Source of the DNA: Marinilabiliales bacterium
Lineage (GTDB): Bacteria; Bacteroidota; Bacteroidia; Bacteroidales; F082
Assembly: GCA_002869465.1 (NCBI GenBank)
Contig: PKSW01000231.1
Span: 1 to 7,262, forward strand
Reading direction: 5' to 3'
DNA: 7,262 nt
Part shown: one piece after another, positions 1 through 5,611 of the stretch
How positions within the stretch are numbered: the first letter of the stretch is position 1
Layout of the letters: the number at the start of each line of letters is the position of its first letter
The notes under the pieces: generated by a model
Databases searched by the model: none
Told to the model about the DNA's origin: nothing
What the model saw: the letters and a program-made list of their open reading frames with translations, nothing else
Program-made: the position numbers and the translations under genes

Positions 1-50
1 ATATCGACTCCTTCAGGTATTGCTATGGGTAATTTTCCTATTCGTGACAT
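1..50 (-). CDS. rplF: 50S ribosomal protein L6 (uL6), N-terminal fragment
   Basis: Only the first 16 codons and two further bases are in the window; the gene runs off the left edge. The visible residues begin MSRIGKLPIAIPEGV, which matches the usual L6 opening (M-S-R-I-G-K-x-P-I-x-I-P-x-G-V). L6 binds 23S rRNA near the base of the L7/L12 stalk, next to the factor-binding site. The ATG lies 15 bases after the rpsH stop, the place expected for rplF in an spc operon. An AGGAG sequence 8 bases upstream supports the start; it is one of only a few clear Shine-Dalgarno sequences in the window. Identity rests on a short stretch plus gene order, but both agree. Confidence 0.93.
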   Translation of the reverse strand, partial: MSRIGKLPIAIPEGVD

Positions 51-58
51 CTGTTTAT

Positions 59-63
59 CTCCT
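59..63 (-). promoter_or_regulatory. Shine-Dalgarno sequence of rplF
   Basis: AGGAG on the minus strand lies 8 bases before the rplF ATG, in the 15-base gap after the rpsH stop. Sequence and spacing are those of a standard ribosome binding site, and most other genes here have none. Confidence 0.7.
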
Positions 64-65
64 GT

Positions 66-464
66 TTAACTTACATAACAAATTACTTCACCACCAATAT
101 TCAACTTCCGAGCTTCTTTATCAGTGATTACACCTTGCGAAGTAGAAAGTATGGCTATGCCCAAACCATTCATAACACGTGGCAACTCATCAGCGTTCAC
201 ATATTTACGAAGACCTGGTGAAGACACACGTTTCAGGCTGCTAATAGCTGCCATTTTAGTAACAGGGTGATATTTCAACGCAATTTTAATAATGCCCTGC
301 ATATTGTCTTCTTCAAACTTATAGTTCAGAATATATCCTTTTTCAAAGAGAATCTTGGTTATATTCTTTTTTAAATTGGAAGCAGGAATTTCAACCAGGC
401 GGTGTTTAGCTGCTATGGCGTTCCTAACTCTTGTTAAATAGTCTGCAATTGGATCCGTTATCAT
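66..464 (-). CDS. rpsH: 30S ribosomal protein S8 (uS8)
   Basis: Complete, 132 residues, close to the usual length. S8 is a primary 16S rRNA binding protein of the central domain and is needed early in small-subunit assembly. The N-terminal block reads TDPIADYLTRVRNAI, and the C-terminal RNA-binding part carries the family signature STSQGVITDKEAR followed by GGEVICYV (about residues 107-131). The ATG is the family start. The 25-base gap after rpsN contains a run of nine A and no Shine-Dalgarno match, a leader type common in Bacteroidota. In E. coli S8 also represses spc translation by binding mRNA at the rplX-rplE junction; whether that holds here is unknown. The stop is TAA. Confidence 0.99.
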   Translation of the reverse strand: MITDPIADYLTRVRNAIAAKHRLVEIPASNLKKNITKILFEKGYILNYKFEEDNMQGIIKIALKYHPVTKMAAISSLKRVSSPGLRKYVNADELPRVMNGLGIAILSTSQGVITDKEARKLNIGGEVICYVS

Positions 465-489
465 CTTAATCTTTTTTTTTATTTATCAA

Positions 490-759
490 TTACCAACTAG
501 ATTTTTTAATTCCCGGTATTAAACCTTTTAAGGCCATTTCACGGAAATTAATACGAGATATTCCGAATTGCCTCATATATCCTTTTGGTCTGCCTGTAAG
601 CTGGCAACGGTTATGCAAACGAACTGGTGAAGCATTACGTGGCAATTTTTGTAATCCTTCGTAATCACCAGCTTCTTTTAATGCAGCACGTTTTTCAGCA
701 TACTTTTCAACCATTTTTTGTCTTTTGCGCTCGCGCGCTTTCATTGACTCTTTTGCCAT
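490..759 (-). CDS. rpsN: 30S ribosomal protein S14 (uS14), zinc-free form
   Basis: Complete, 89 residues. S14 sits in the head of the small subunit next to S3 and S10 and contacts 16S rRNA there. The C-terminal two thirds carry the conserved stretch from LPRNASPVRLHNRC to the terminal SSW. Of the four zinc-ligand cysteines found in the C+ form, only C52 remains; the other three positions are T55, S68 and N71, so this is the zinc-independent C- type. It is shorter than the E. coli C- protein (about 101 residues), as in many bacteria with the short C- form. The ATG lies 3 bases after the rplE stop, with no Shine-Dalgarno match, so translation is probably coupled to rplE. Confidence 0.98.
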   Translation of the reverse strand: MAKESMKARERKRQKMVEKYAEKRAALKEAGDYEGLQKLPRNASPVRLHNRCQLTGRPKGYMRQFGISRINFREMALKGLIPGIKKSSW

Positions 760-762
760 GAG

Positions 763-1323
763 CTATTGTTTTTTTTGATTTTTAAACGGTAAACCGTATT
801 TCTTTAATAAAGCGAATGCTTCCTGATCAGTTCTGGCAGTTGTAACGATCGTTATATCCATTCCGTTGATGTTGGTTACTTTATCAAGATCAATTTCAGG
901 AAAGATCAATTGCTCGGTAATACCAAATGTATAGTTACCACGACCATCAAATCCTTTATCATTAATACCCCTGAAGTCACGCACACGTGGCAATGCCACA
1001 GATACCAGCCTGTCGAGGAATTCGTACATTTTATCACCGCGAAGTGTTACACGAACACCGATCGGGTTCCCTTTTCTAAGTTTAAAGTTAGAAACGTCGC
1101 GTTTTGAAATAGTTGGTACCGCTTTCTGACCCGTAATGGCTGTCATCTCAGCAACACCAATATCAATTAGTTTTTTATCAGCCAACGCTGCACCAATTCC
1201 TTGGTTAACAGCAATTTTTACCAACTTCGGAACCTGCATAACAGATTTGTAGTTAAACTCTTTTGTTAACTCAGGTATAATTTCCTCGTAGTATTTTTTT
1301 CTCAATCTAGGTTGCTTTTCCAT
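763..1323 (-). CDS. rplE: 50S ribosomal protein L5 (uL5)
   Basis: Complete, 186 residues, slightly longer than E. coli L5 (179). L5 binds 5S rRNA in the central protuberance and contacts the P-site tRNA and S13 across the subunit bridge. Family motifs seen include MQVPKLVKIAVNQGIG near residues 29-44, the ITGQKAVPT block near 63-71, and the glycine-rich FRGINDKGFDGRGNYTFGI loop near 117-135. The ATG overlaps the rplX stop by one base (TAATG). GGAGGT 9 bases upstream, inside the rplX coding end, is the strongest Shine-Dalgarno sequence in the window. In E. coli this junction is where S8 represses the spc operon, so the unusual start region is worth noting. The stop is TAG. Confidence 0.99.
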   Translation of the reverse strand: MEKQPRLRKKYYEEIIPELTKEFNYKSVMQVPKLVKIAVNQGIGAALADKKLIDIGVAEMTAITGQKAVPTISKRDVSNFKLRKGNPIGVRVTLRGDKMYEFLDRLVSVALPRVRDFRGINDKGFDGRGNYTFGITEQLIFPEIDLDKVTNINGMDITIVTTARTDQEAFALLKKYGLPFKNQKKQ

Positions 1324-1643
1324 TACTTAATAACCTCCCCTGATTTTTTAGAAATACGTTTTGATTTTCCGGTTTTCTCGTCTGTCTTTTTTCCAGTCCT
1401 TGTTGGTTTTCCTGATTTATCAATCAGCATTAGGTTGGAAATATGAACAGAAGCTTCTTTTTTGATAATACCGCCTTTAGGATTATCAGCATTGGGTTTT
1501 GTATGTTTCGACATGAGGTTCACGCCTTCAACAATGGCCCTTTGTTTTTCTCTATCGACGATAAGGATACGGCCTGACTGCCCTTTATTATTTCCGGCAA
1601 TCACCATCACATTATCACCTTTTTTTAAATGTAGCTTAGACAT
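1323..1643 (-). CDS. rplX: 50S ribosomal protein L24 (uL24)
   Basis: Complete, 106 residues, near the family length. L24 is an early assembly initiator that binds the 5' domain of 23S rRNA and later lies near the exit of the peptide tunnel. The N-terminal KOW motif is clear at about residues 7-30 (KKGDNVMVIAGNNKGQSGRI), followed by a VEGVNLMSKHTKP block and a GGIIKKEASVHISNLML block. The last 30 residues are very basic (KSGKPTRTGKK and onward). The ATG follows AAGGA at 8 bases. The TAA stop shares a base with the rplE ATG, and the codons for the last residues also hold the rplE Shine-Dalgarno sequence. Confidence 0.99.
   Translation of the reverse strand: MSKLHLKKGDNVMVIAGNNKGQSGRILIVDREKQRAIVEGVNLMSKHTKPNADNPKGGIIKKEASVHISNLMLIDKSGKPTRTGKKTDEKTGKSKRISKKSGEVIK
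1333..1338 (-). promoter_or_regulatory. Shine-Dalgarno sequence of rplE
   Basis: GGAGGT on the minus strand lies 9 bases before the rplE ATG and inside the last codons of rplX (Gly-Glu-Val). It is a six-base match to the canonical anti-Shine-Dalgarno complement, the strongest in the window. Confidence 0.72.
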
Positions 1644-1651
1644 AACTATAT

Positions 1652-1656
1652 TCCTT
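1652..1656 (-). promoter_or_regulatory. Shine-Dalgarno sequence of rplX
   Basis: AAGGA on the minus strand lies 8 bases before the rplX ATG, within the 18-base gap after rplN. It is a five-base match of ordinary spacing, weaker than that of rplE. Confidence 0.55.
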
Positions 1657-1661
1657 CTATA

Positions 1662-2030
1662 TTAAAGCACCTCAGGTGCAAGTGATACAATTTTCATATA
1701 TTGCTTCTCACGTAATTCCCTGGCTACAGGGCCAAAAATACGTGTGCCTACCATTTCTCCGGCTGTATTCAACAGCACCACCGCATTGTCATCGAATCTG
1801 ATATATGACCCGTCCTGTCTGCGTACTTCTTTTTTGGTTCTTACAACAACAGCTTTTGTTACCGCTCCTTTTTTGATATTACCTGAAGGAAGTGCGTTTT
1901 TAACCGTCACAACTATTTGGTCACCAATACTGGCATAACGTCTTTTGGTTCCACCCAGCACCCTGATGCAAAGCACTTCTTTGGCTCCGCTATTATCAGC
2001 AACTGCGAGTCTTGATTCTTGTTGTATCAT
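1662..2030 (-). CDS. rplN: 50S ribosomal protein L14 (uL14)
   Basis: Complete, 122 residues, the standard length. L14 lies at the subunit interface, contacts 16S rRNA helix 14 and L19, and is the docking site for the silencing factor RsfS in bacteria that have it. The N-terminus MIQQESRLAVADNSGA is typical, followed by CIRVLGG and later GSYIRFDDNAVVLLN and TRIFGPVARELRE. It is the first gene of the spc part. Its ATG is only 2 bases after the rpsQ stop, which leaves no room for a separate promoter like the E. coli spc promoter. There is no clear Shine-Dalgarno match, so coupling to rpsQ is likely. The stop is TAA. Confidence 0.99.
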   Translation of the reverse strand: MIQQESRLAVADNSGAKEVLCIRVLGGTKRRYASIGDQIVVTVKNALPSGNIKKGAVTKAVVVRTKKEVRRQDGSYIRFDDNAVVLLNTAGEMVGTRIFGPVARELREKQYMKIVSLAPEVL

Positions 2031-2032
2031 GA

Positions 2033-2290
2033 TTATTTAGCTCTTTCAATTATTTCAACTAATCTCCAATTCTTATTCTTGCTCAATGGCCGAGTTTCGG
2101 CAATTTTAACCGTGTCACCAATGTTACAATCATTGTTTTCATCGTGAGCAACGAATTTATTGGTCTTCTTTATAAACTTTCCATACACAGCATGTCTGAA
2201 TCTACGTTCAATTTGAACAACAATGGATTTGTCCATCTTGTTGCTCACAACCACACCGGTTCTTTCTTTTCTAAGGTTTCTCTTTTCCAT
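2033..2290 (-). CDS. rpsQ: 30S ribosomal protein S17 (uS17)
   Basis: Complete, 85 residues, the standard length. S17 is an OB-fold primary binding protein for the 5' domain of 16S rRNA. Family features are RTGVVVSNKMDKSIVVQIER at about residues 11-30, the KKTNKFVAHDE block near 41-51, the IGDTVKI strand near 57-63, and ETRPLSKNKNWRLVEI near 65-80. The ATG shares one base with the rpmC stop (TAATG). AAGGA lies 9 bases upstream inside the rpmC coding end, so both reinitiation and direct initiation are plausible. This is the last gene of the S10 part. The stop is TAA. Confidence 0.99.
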   Translation of the reverse strand: MEKRNLRKERTGVVVSNKMDKSIVVQIERRFRHAVYGKFIKKTNKFVAHDENNDCNIGDTVKIAETRPLSKNKNWRLVEIIERAK

Positions 2291-2505
2291 TATTTTGATT
2301 CCTTATTATTGCTTTCCTCAATTTCTCTATGTCTTAACTCTGTTTTTAAACGAGCTATCGTTTTTCTATTCTCACTGATTTGATGAGGGTTTTCCAACGG
2401 TGATACAGCGTGGTTTATTCTGAGCCGGATGAGGTGCTTTTTTTCTTCCTCAAGCCTTTCGATAATATCAGCTGTACTTAATTCTTTAATGACTTCCTGT
2501 TTCAT
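2290..2505 (-). CDS. rpmC: 50S ribosomal protein L29 (uL29)
   Basis: Complete, 71 residues, within the family range. L29 is a small two-helix protein beside L23 at the tunnel exit, where it forms part of the binding surface for nascent-chain factors. The sequence is rich in charged residues with a heptad-like pattern: an N-terminal helix near residues 10-33 (STADIIERLEEEKKHLIRLR), a turn with ENPHQI near 38-43, and a second helix containing NRKTIARLKTELRHRE near 46-61. The asparagine-rich tail is not conserved. It follows rplP by 6 bases, has no Shine-Dalgarno match, and ends in TAATG shared with rpsQ. Family identity rests on helix pattern and position, both typical. Confidence 0.97.
   Translation of the reverse strand: MKQEVIKELSTADIIERLEEEKKHLIRLRINHAVSPLENPHQISENRKTIARLKTELRHREIEESNNKESK
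2300..2304 (-). promoter_or_regulatory. Shine-Dalgarno sequence of rpsQ
   Basis: AAGGA on the minus strand lies 9 bases before the rpsQ ATG, inside the coding end of rpmC. It is a five-base match and could be incidental to the rpmC codons. Confidence 0.45.
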
Positions 2506-2511
2506 CTTTTA

Positions 2512-2937
2512 TTATTTATCTTCAGTGTAATTTCTTCTAACAACAAACTTTGTTGTAACTGGCAGTTTCTGTGCAGCCAATCTTAAAGCTTCTTTGGCCA
2601 CTTCCACAGGTACGCCCTCAGCTTCGAACAAAATTCTACCTGGTGTTACCCTGGCTACGTAGTATTCAACAGCACCTTTACCTTTACCCATTCGAACCTC
2701 AGCAGGTTTTTTAGTAACCGGTTTGTCAGGAAAAATCCGAATCCAAATCTGACCTTCACGTTTCATATAACGTGTAACAGCCTGACGCGCGGCCTCAATC
2801 TGACGACCTGTAATCCATGCTTCCTGCAATGTCTTAATTCCGAAGGATCCAAAAGCCAGTTGGTGTCCGCGGTTGGCGTTACCTTTCATCCTGCCTTTTT
2901 GCTGCTTTCTATATTTTTGTTTTTTCGGTTGTAACAT
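2512..2937 (-). CDS. rplP: 50S ribosomal protein L16 (uL16)
   Basis: Complete, 141 residues. L16 is a late assembly protein that organises the A-site side of the peptidyl transferase centre and contacts A-site tRNA. Family signatures are GNANRGHQLAFGSFG near residues 19-33, then IWIRIFPDKPVTKKP near 64-78, and RMGKGKGAVEYYVA near 82-95. R82 lies at the position of E. coli R81, the residue hydroxylated there by the oxygenase YcfD/RoxA; the substrate residue is present, but whether an enzyme exists cannot be seen here. The gap before it (36 bases) is the largest in the window and holds a palindrome. There is no Shine-Dalgarno match. The stop is TAA. Confidence 0.99.
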   Translation of the reverse strand: MLQPKKQKYRKQQKGRMKGNANRGHQLAFGSFGIKTLQEAWITGRQIEAARQAVTRYMKREGQIWIRIFPDKPVTKKPAEVRMGKGKGAVEYYVARVTPGRILFEAEGVPVEVAKEALRLAAQKLPVTTKFVVRRNYTEDK

Positions 2938-2954
2938 GCTTCATTCAAATTAAA

Positions 2955-2966
2955 TATTGTACAATA
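2955..2966. repeat. 12-base perfect palindrome in the rpsC-rplP gap
   Basis: TATTGTACAATA is its own reverse complement and sits in the longest intergenic gap, 17 bases before the rplP start. As RNA it has no loop, so it would form only a short hairpin; as DNA it resembles a dimer-binding half-site pair. No known factor is recognised, and chance is possible in such AT-rich sequence. Confidence 0.4.
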
Positions 2967-2973
2967 CTTTGTC

Positions 2974-3693
2974 TTATCCTCTTCTTCTTTGCCTTCCGCC
3001 GCCACCTTTTGGTGCTACCGGTCTCTGTTGTTTAGGTCCACCGATCGTAGTGGGAACTAATTCCGGCCTACCGTATATCTCGCCTTTGAAAATCCATACT
3101 TTGATACCAATTCTACCGTAAGTAGTATGCGCTTCAACGAGGGCATAATCGATATCGGCGCGTAATGTGTGCAATGGGATACGTCCTTCTTTATATTGCT
3201 CGGCACGAGCCATTTCAGCACCACCCAGTCTGCCTGAAATCAACACTTTAATTCCTTCAGCTCCCAAACGGATACTGGATGCGATTGAAGTTTTGATGGC
3301 GCGACGAAATGATACACGTCCTTCAATCTGCCTTGCAATGTTGGTTGCCACGATGTGCGCATCCAACTCAGGCCTTCTGATTTCAGAAATATTGATCTGA
3401 ACTTCTTTACCAGTCAGTTTTTTGAGCTCTTCTTTCAGCTTATCAACCTCCTGGCCACCTTTACCAATAATGATACCCGGACGAGCAGTGTTAATAGTAA
3501 CGGTTACCAATTTGAGCGTACGCTCAATGGAAATTTTGGATACACCTGCTTTTGCAAGACGTGCATTTAAATATTTCCTGATCTTGTCGTCTTCAACAAG
3601 TTTACTGGAAAAATCTTTGCCTCCGTACCAGTAAGAATCCCATCCTTTGATAATTCCTAACCTGAGTCCTATTGGATTTGTTTTTTGTCCCAT
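2974..3693 (-). CDS. rpsC: 30S ribosomal protein S3 (uS3)
   Basis: Complete, 239 residues, near E. coli S3 (233). S3 lies in the small-subunit head at the mRNA entry channel, where with S4 and S5 it helps unwind mRNA. The start MGQKTNPIGLRLGI is the family start. A KH domain follows with its GxxG loop as GKGG at residues 77-80 (in PGIIIGKGG). The C-terminal domain has the ISGRLGGAEMAR signature near 152-163 and TTYGRIGIKVWI near 190-201. The tail is a glycine- and arginine-rich stretch (KGGGGRQRRRG) that presumably contacts RNA. The gene lies 22 bases after rplV, with an AT-rich leader and no Shine-Dalgarno match. The stop is TAA. Confidence 0.99.
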   Translation of the reverse strand: MGQKTNPIGLRLGIIKGWDSYWYGGKDFSSKLVEDDKIRKYLNARLAKAGVSKISIERTLKLVTVTINTARPGIIIGKGGQEVDKLKEELKKLTGKEVQINISEIRRPELDAHIVATNIARQIEGRVSFRRAIKTSIASSIRLGAEGIKVLISGRLGGAEMARAEQYKEGRIPLHTLRADIDYALVEAHTTYGRIGIKVWIFKGEIYGRPELVPTTIGGPKQQRPVAPKGGGGRQRRRG

Positions 3694-3715
3694 TCTATTA
3701 GATCTATCTTTTTAA

Positions 3716-4159
3716 TTATTTGCTTTTGGTTGTTTCATTGTTAACAACTTCAGGTACATCTTTTTGAACCCTGTTACCGAGAACAAGTGTTACATGATTT
3801 GATCTTTTCCTGATCCTATGAGCTCTGCCCTGGGGTGCCGGTTGAATTCTTTTCAGCATTCTTCCGCTGTCAACCATAATTTCCTTAATGTATAGTTGAT
3901 TATCTTCAATGCGTGCACCTTCGTTTTTTACTTCCCAGTTCGCGATAGCTGATCTTAGTAATTTATATAATCTTTTTGCCGGTTCTTTGGGTGTATATTG
4001 TAAAATTCCCAATGCTTGTTCTACATCCATACCTCTTACCAAATCTGCTACCAATCTCATCTTGCGGGGAGATGTAGGTACGTTTTTCAGACTGGCGCTG
4101 TATATTGTTTTACGCGCTTCTTTTCTGTTTTCGGCACTTATATGTTTTCTTGATCCCAT
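3716..4159 (-). CDS. rplV: 50S ribosomal protein L22 (uL22), long form
   Basis: Complete, 147 residues, well above E. coli L22 (110). L22 binds all domains of 23S rRNA, and its beta-hairpin lines the tunnel constriction together with L4. The core starts near NVPTSPRKMRLVADLVRG (residues 26-43) and includes LLRSAIANWE (67-76). The hairpin region runs from about 97 to 122 and includes RIQPAPQGRAHRIRKRSNH. The additional length is an N-terminal extension of about 22 residues (MGSRKHISAENRKEAR) and a C-terminal tail of about 18 residues. As I recall, similar N-terminal extensions are usual in Bacteroidota, so I see it as a lineage trait and not a wrong start. It lies 15 bases after rpsS, without a usable Shine-Dalgarno match. 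Confidence 0.98.
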   Translation of the reverse strand: MGSRKHISAENRKEARKTIYSASLKNVPTSPRKMRLVADLVRGMDVEQALGILQYTPKEPAKRLYKLLRSAIANWEVKNEGARIEDNQLYIKEIMVDSGRMLKRIQPAPQGRAHRIRKRSNHVTLVLGNRVQKDVPEVVNNETTKSK

Positions 4160-4174
4160 GTTTACAGTGCTTTT

Positions 4175-4450
4175 TTAATTTCCTTTATTCTTTTTCCCGG
4201 CATGCCCTCTGAACAAACGTGTTGGGGCAAACTCTCCAAGTTTGTGTCCTACCATGTTTTCCGTTACATATACAGGAATAAATTTATTTCCATTATGAAC
4301 AGCGATGGTTTGGCCAACAAAGTCCGGAGAAATCATTGATGCTCTTGACCAGGTTTTTACTACCGTTTTTTTATTCGACTCTACATTAGCCAGCACTTTT
4401 TTCTCCAGCTTGATGTCAATGTAAGGTCCTTTTTTTAACGAACGACTCAT
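4175..4450 (-). CDS. rpsS: 30S ribosomal protein S19 (uS19)
   Basis: Complete, 91 residues, the normal size. S19 forms a complex with S13 in the small-subunit head and reaches toward the A- and P-site tRNAs and the central protuberance of the large subunit. The start MSRSLKKGPYID is the family start. The RASMISPDFVGQTIAVHNG block is near residues 36-54, and the signature GHKLGEFAPTRLFRGHAG is at about 68-85. The C-terminal tail is short and basic. It follows rplB by 25 bases with an A/T-rich leader and no Shine-Dalgarno match. The TAA stop is 15 bases before rplV. Confidence 0.99.
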   Translation of the reverse strand: MSRSLKKGPYIDIKLEKKVLANVESNKKTVVKTWSRASMISPDFVGQTIAVHNGNKFIPVYVTENMVGHKLGEFAPTRLFRGHAGKKNKGN

Positions 4451-4475
4451 ATACTTTTCAATTAACGTTCAATGA

Positions 4476-5300
4476 CTATTTCTTTCTTCTTTCGATGATG
4501 TACTTGTTCGAAGCTTTTTTCTTGGAACGAGTTCTATAACCTTTTGCAGGCAATCCTTTACGTGAGCGAGGATGTCCTCCAGAGGCTCTTCCTTCGCCGC
4601 CACCCATCGGGTGATCAACCGGGTTCATGGCCACACCACGAACACGTGGACGACGACCTAACCATCTGCTTCTTCCTGCTTTACCAGATTTTTCAAGAGC
4701 ATGGTCACCATTTGATACCATACCAATAGTAGCCTTACAGGTTTGCAGTATCATCCTTGTTTCACCTGAAGGCAATTTGATAATGGCGAATTTTCCGTCT
4801 CTTGTCATTAACTGAGCATATGATCCGGCGCTTCTTGCCATTTTACCACCCTGTCCCGGACGCAATTCAATATTATGAATAACAGTACCGAAAGGTATCT
4901 CACTCAAATACATTGAATTTCCAAGATCGGGAGCTACGCCTTTACCTGAATTTATTTTCTGACCTACTTTTAAGCCTTGAGGCGCAACGATATACCTCTT
5001 TTCACCATCTGCATAGTTTACTAGCGCGATGCGGGCGGTCCGATTCGGATCGTACTCAATTGTCTTCACGGTTCCAGGAACTCCTTCCTTGTCGCGTTTA
5101 AAGTCAATAAGACGATATTTCTTCTTATGCCCACCGCCGATATTGCGGACAGTCATTCTACCTTCGTTGTTTCTGCCACCAGAACTTTTCTTACTTGCTA
5201 TCAAACTCTTTTCAGGTTTGGCAGTCGTTATCTCGTCATACGCGCTAATTAATTTAAAGCGTTGACCTGGTGTTGTCGGTTTATATTTTTTCAGAGCCAT
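4476..5300 (-). CDS. rplB: 50S ribosomal protein L2 (uL2)
   Basis: Complete, 274 residues, next to E. coli at 273. L2 binds 23S rRNA close to the peptidyl transferase centre and forms a bridge to 16S rRNA. Visible blocks are SGGRNNEGRMT near residues 40-50, IGGGHKKKYRLIDFKRDK near 54-71, the RNA-binding fold containing EYDPNRTARIALV (82-94), RPGQGGKMARSAGSYAQL (147-164), and AMNPVDHPMGGGEGR (224-238). H230 corresponds to the E. coli histidine called H229 without the initiator Met, shown there to matter for activity; it is kept. The histidine two residues later in E. coli is M232 here. The gene is 8 bases after rplW with no Shine-Dalgarno match, so coupling is likely. The stop is TAG. Confidence 0.99.
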   Translation of the reverse strand: MALKKYKPTTPGQRFKLISAYDEITTAKPEKSLIASKKSSGGRNNEGRMTVRNIGGGHKKKYRLIDFKRDKEGVPGTVKTIEYDPNRTARIALVNYADGEKRYIVAPQGLKVGQKINSGKGVAPDLGNSMYLSEIPFGTVIHNIELRPGQGGKMARSAGSYAQLMTRDGKFAIIKLPSGETRMILQTCKATIGMVSNGDHALEKSGKAGRSRWLGRRPRVRGVAMNPVDHPMGGGEGRASGGHPRSRKGLPAKGYRTRSKKKASNKYIIERRKK

Positions 5301-5308
5301 TTTCTTGT

Positions 5309-5599
5309 CTAAATGTTGCTAAAAAAATCAATTATTTCTCCTTCAGCCACTGTTACGACAGCTTTTTTGAAGGCTTTTGTTTTACCAGAGATCACGCCTG
5401 ATTTTGTAAAACGTGATTTCCTTTTACCTGAATAATTCATTGTGTTCACAGAAAGTACCTGAACGCCATAAAGTTCTTCAACCTCCTCTTTTATTTGAAG
5501 CTTATTCGCTGAATTATCAACGATAAACCCAAACTGATTCAGTTTTTCACCTTTGTCAGTCATCTTTTCTGTAATCACCGGTTTTAATATTACACCCAT
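5309..5599 (-). CDS. rplW: 50S ribosomal protein L23 (uL23)
   Basis: Complete, 96 residues, the normal size. L23 sits at the tunnel exit beside L29 and is the main docking site for trigger factor and the signal recognition particle. The N-terminal LKPVITEKMT block (residues 5-14) and the FIVDNSANKLQIKEEVEELYGV block (24-45, first part FIVDNSANKLQIKEE) are characteristic. The loop from about 53 to 80 (YSGKRKSRFTKSGVISGKT within it) is basic, as expected for the extension into the tunnel wall. It lies between rplD (12 bases) and rplB (8 bases), its usual place. GAAAGAAG before the ATG is not a convincing Shine-Dalgarno sequence. The stop is TAG. Confidence 0.98.
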   Translation of the reverse strand: MGVILKPVITEKMTDKGEKLNQFGFIVDNSANKLQIKEEVEELYGVQVLSVNTMNYSGKRKSRFTKSGVISGKTKAFKKAVVTVAEGEIIDFFSNI

Positions 5600-5611
5600 C
5601 TTCTTTCAGAT

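Noticed and set aside
465..489. Run of nine A (minus strand) before rpsH as a terminator tail or slippage site
   Set aside because: No GC-rich stem precedes it, and on the transcribed strand it is A and not U. It fits the A-rich leaders used in place of Shine-Dalgarno sequences.
490..759. rpsN as a degraded zinc-ribbon S14
   Set aside because: Loss of three of the four cysteines is the normal zinc-independent C- form; the rest of the signature is intact and in its usual operon place.
2938..2973. Possible Bacteroidota promoter (-7 TAnnTTTG) before rplP
   Set aside because: TTAATTTG is one mismatch from the -7 element, but no -33 TTG lies at the right distance, and the location inside a dense operon makes a promoter unlikely.
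3716..4159. Over-long rplV as a misplaced start or a fusion
   Set aside because: The extra N-terminal residues are basic and resemble the extension I recall from other Bacteroidota L22 proteins, and the ATG lies 15 bases after the rpsS stop, so the annotated start fits.
4160..4185. AAGGA upstream of rplV as a ribosome binding site
   Set aside because: It lies about 21 bases before the ATG, within the rpsS coding end, too far for ordinary Shine-Dalgarno function.
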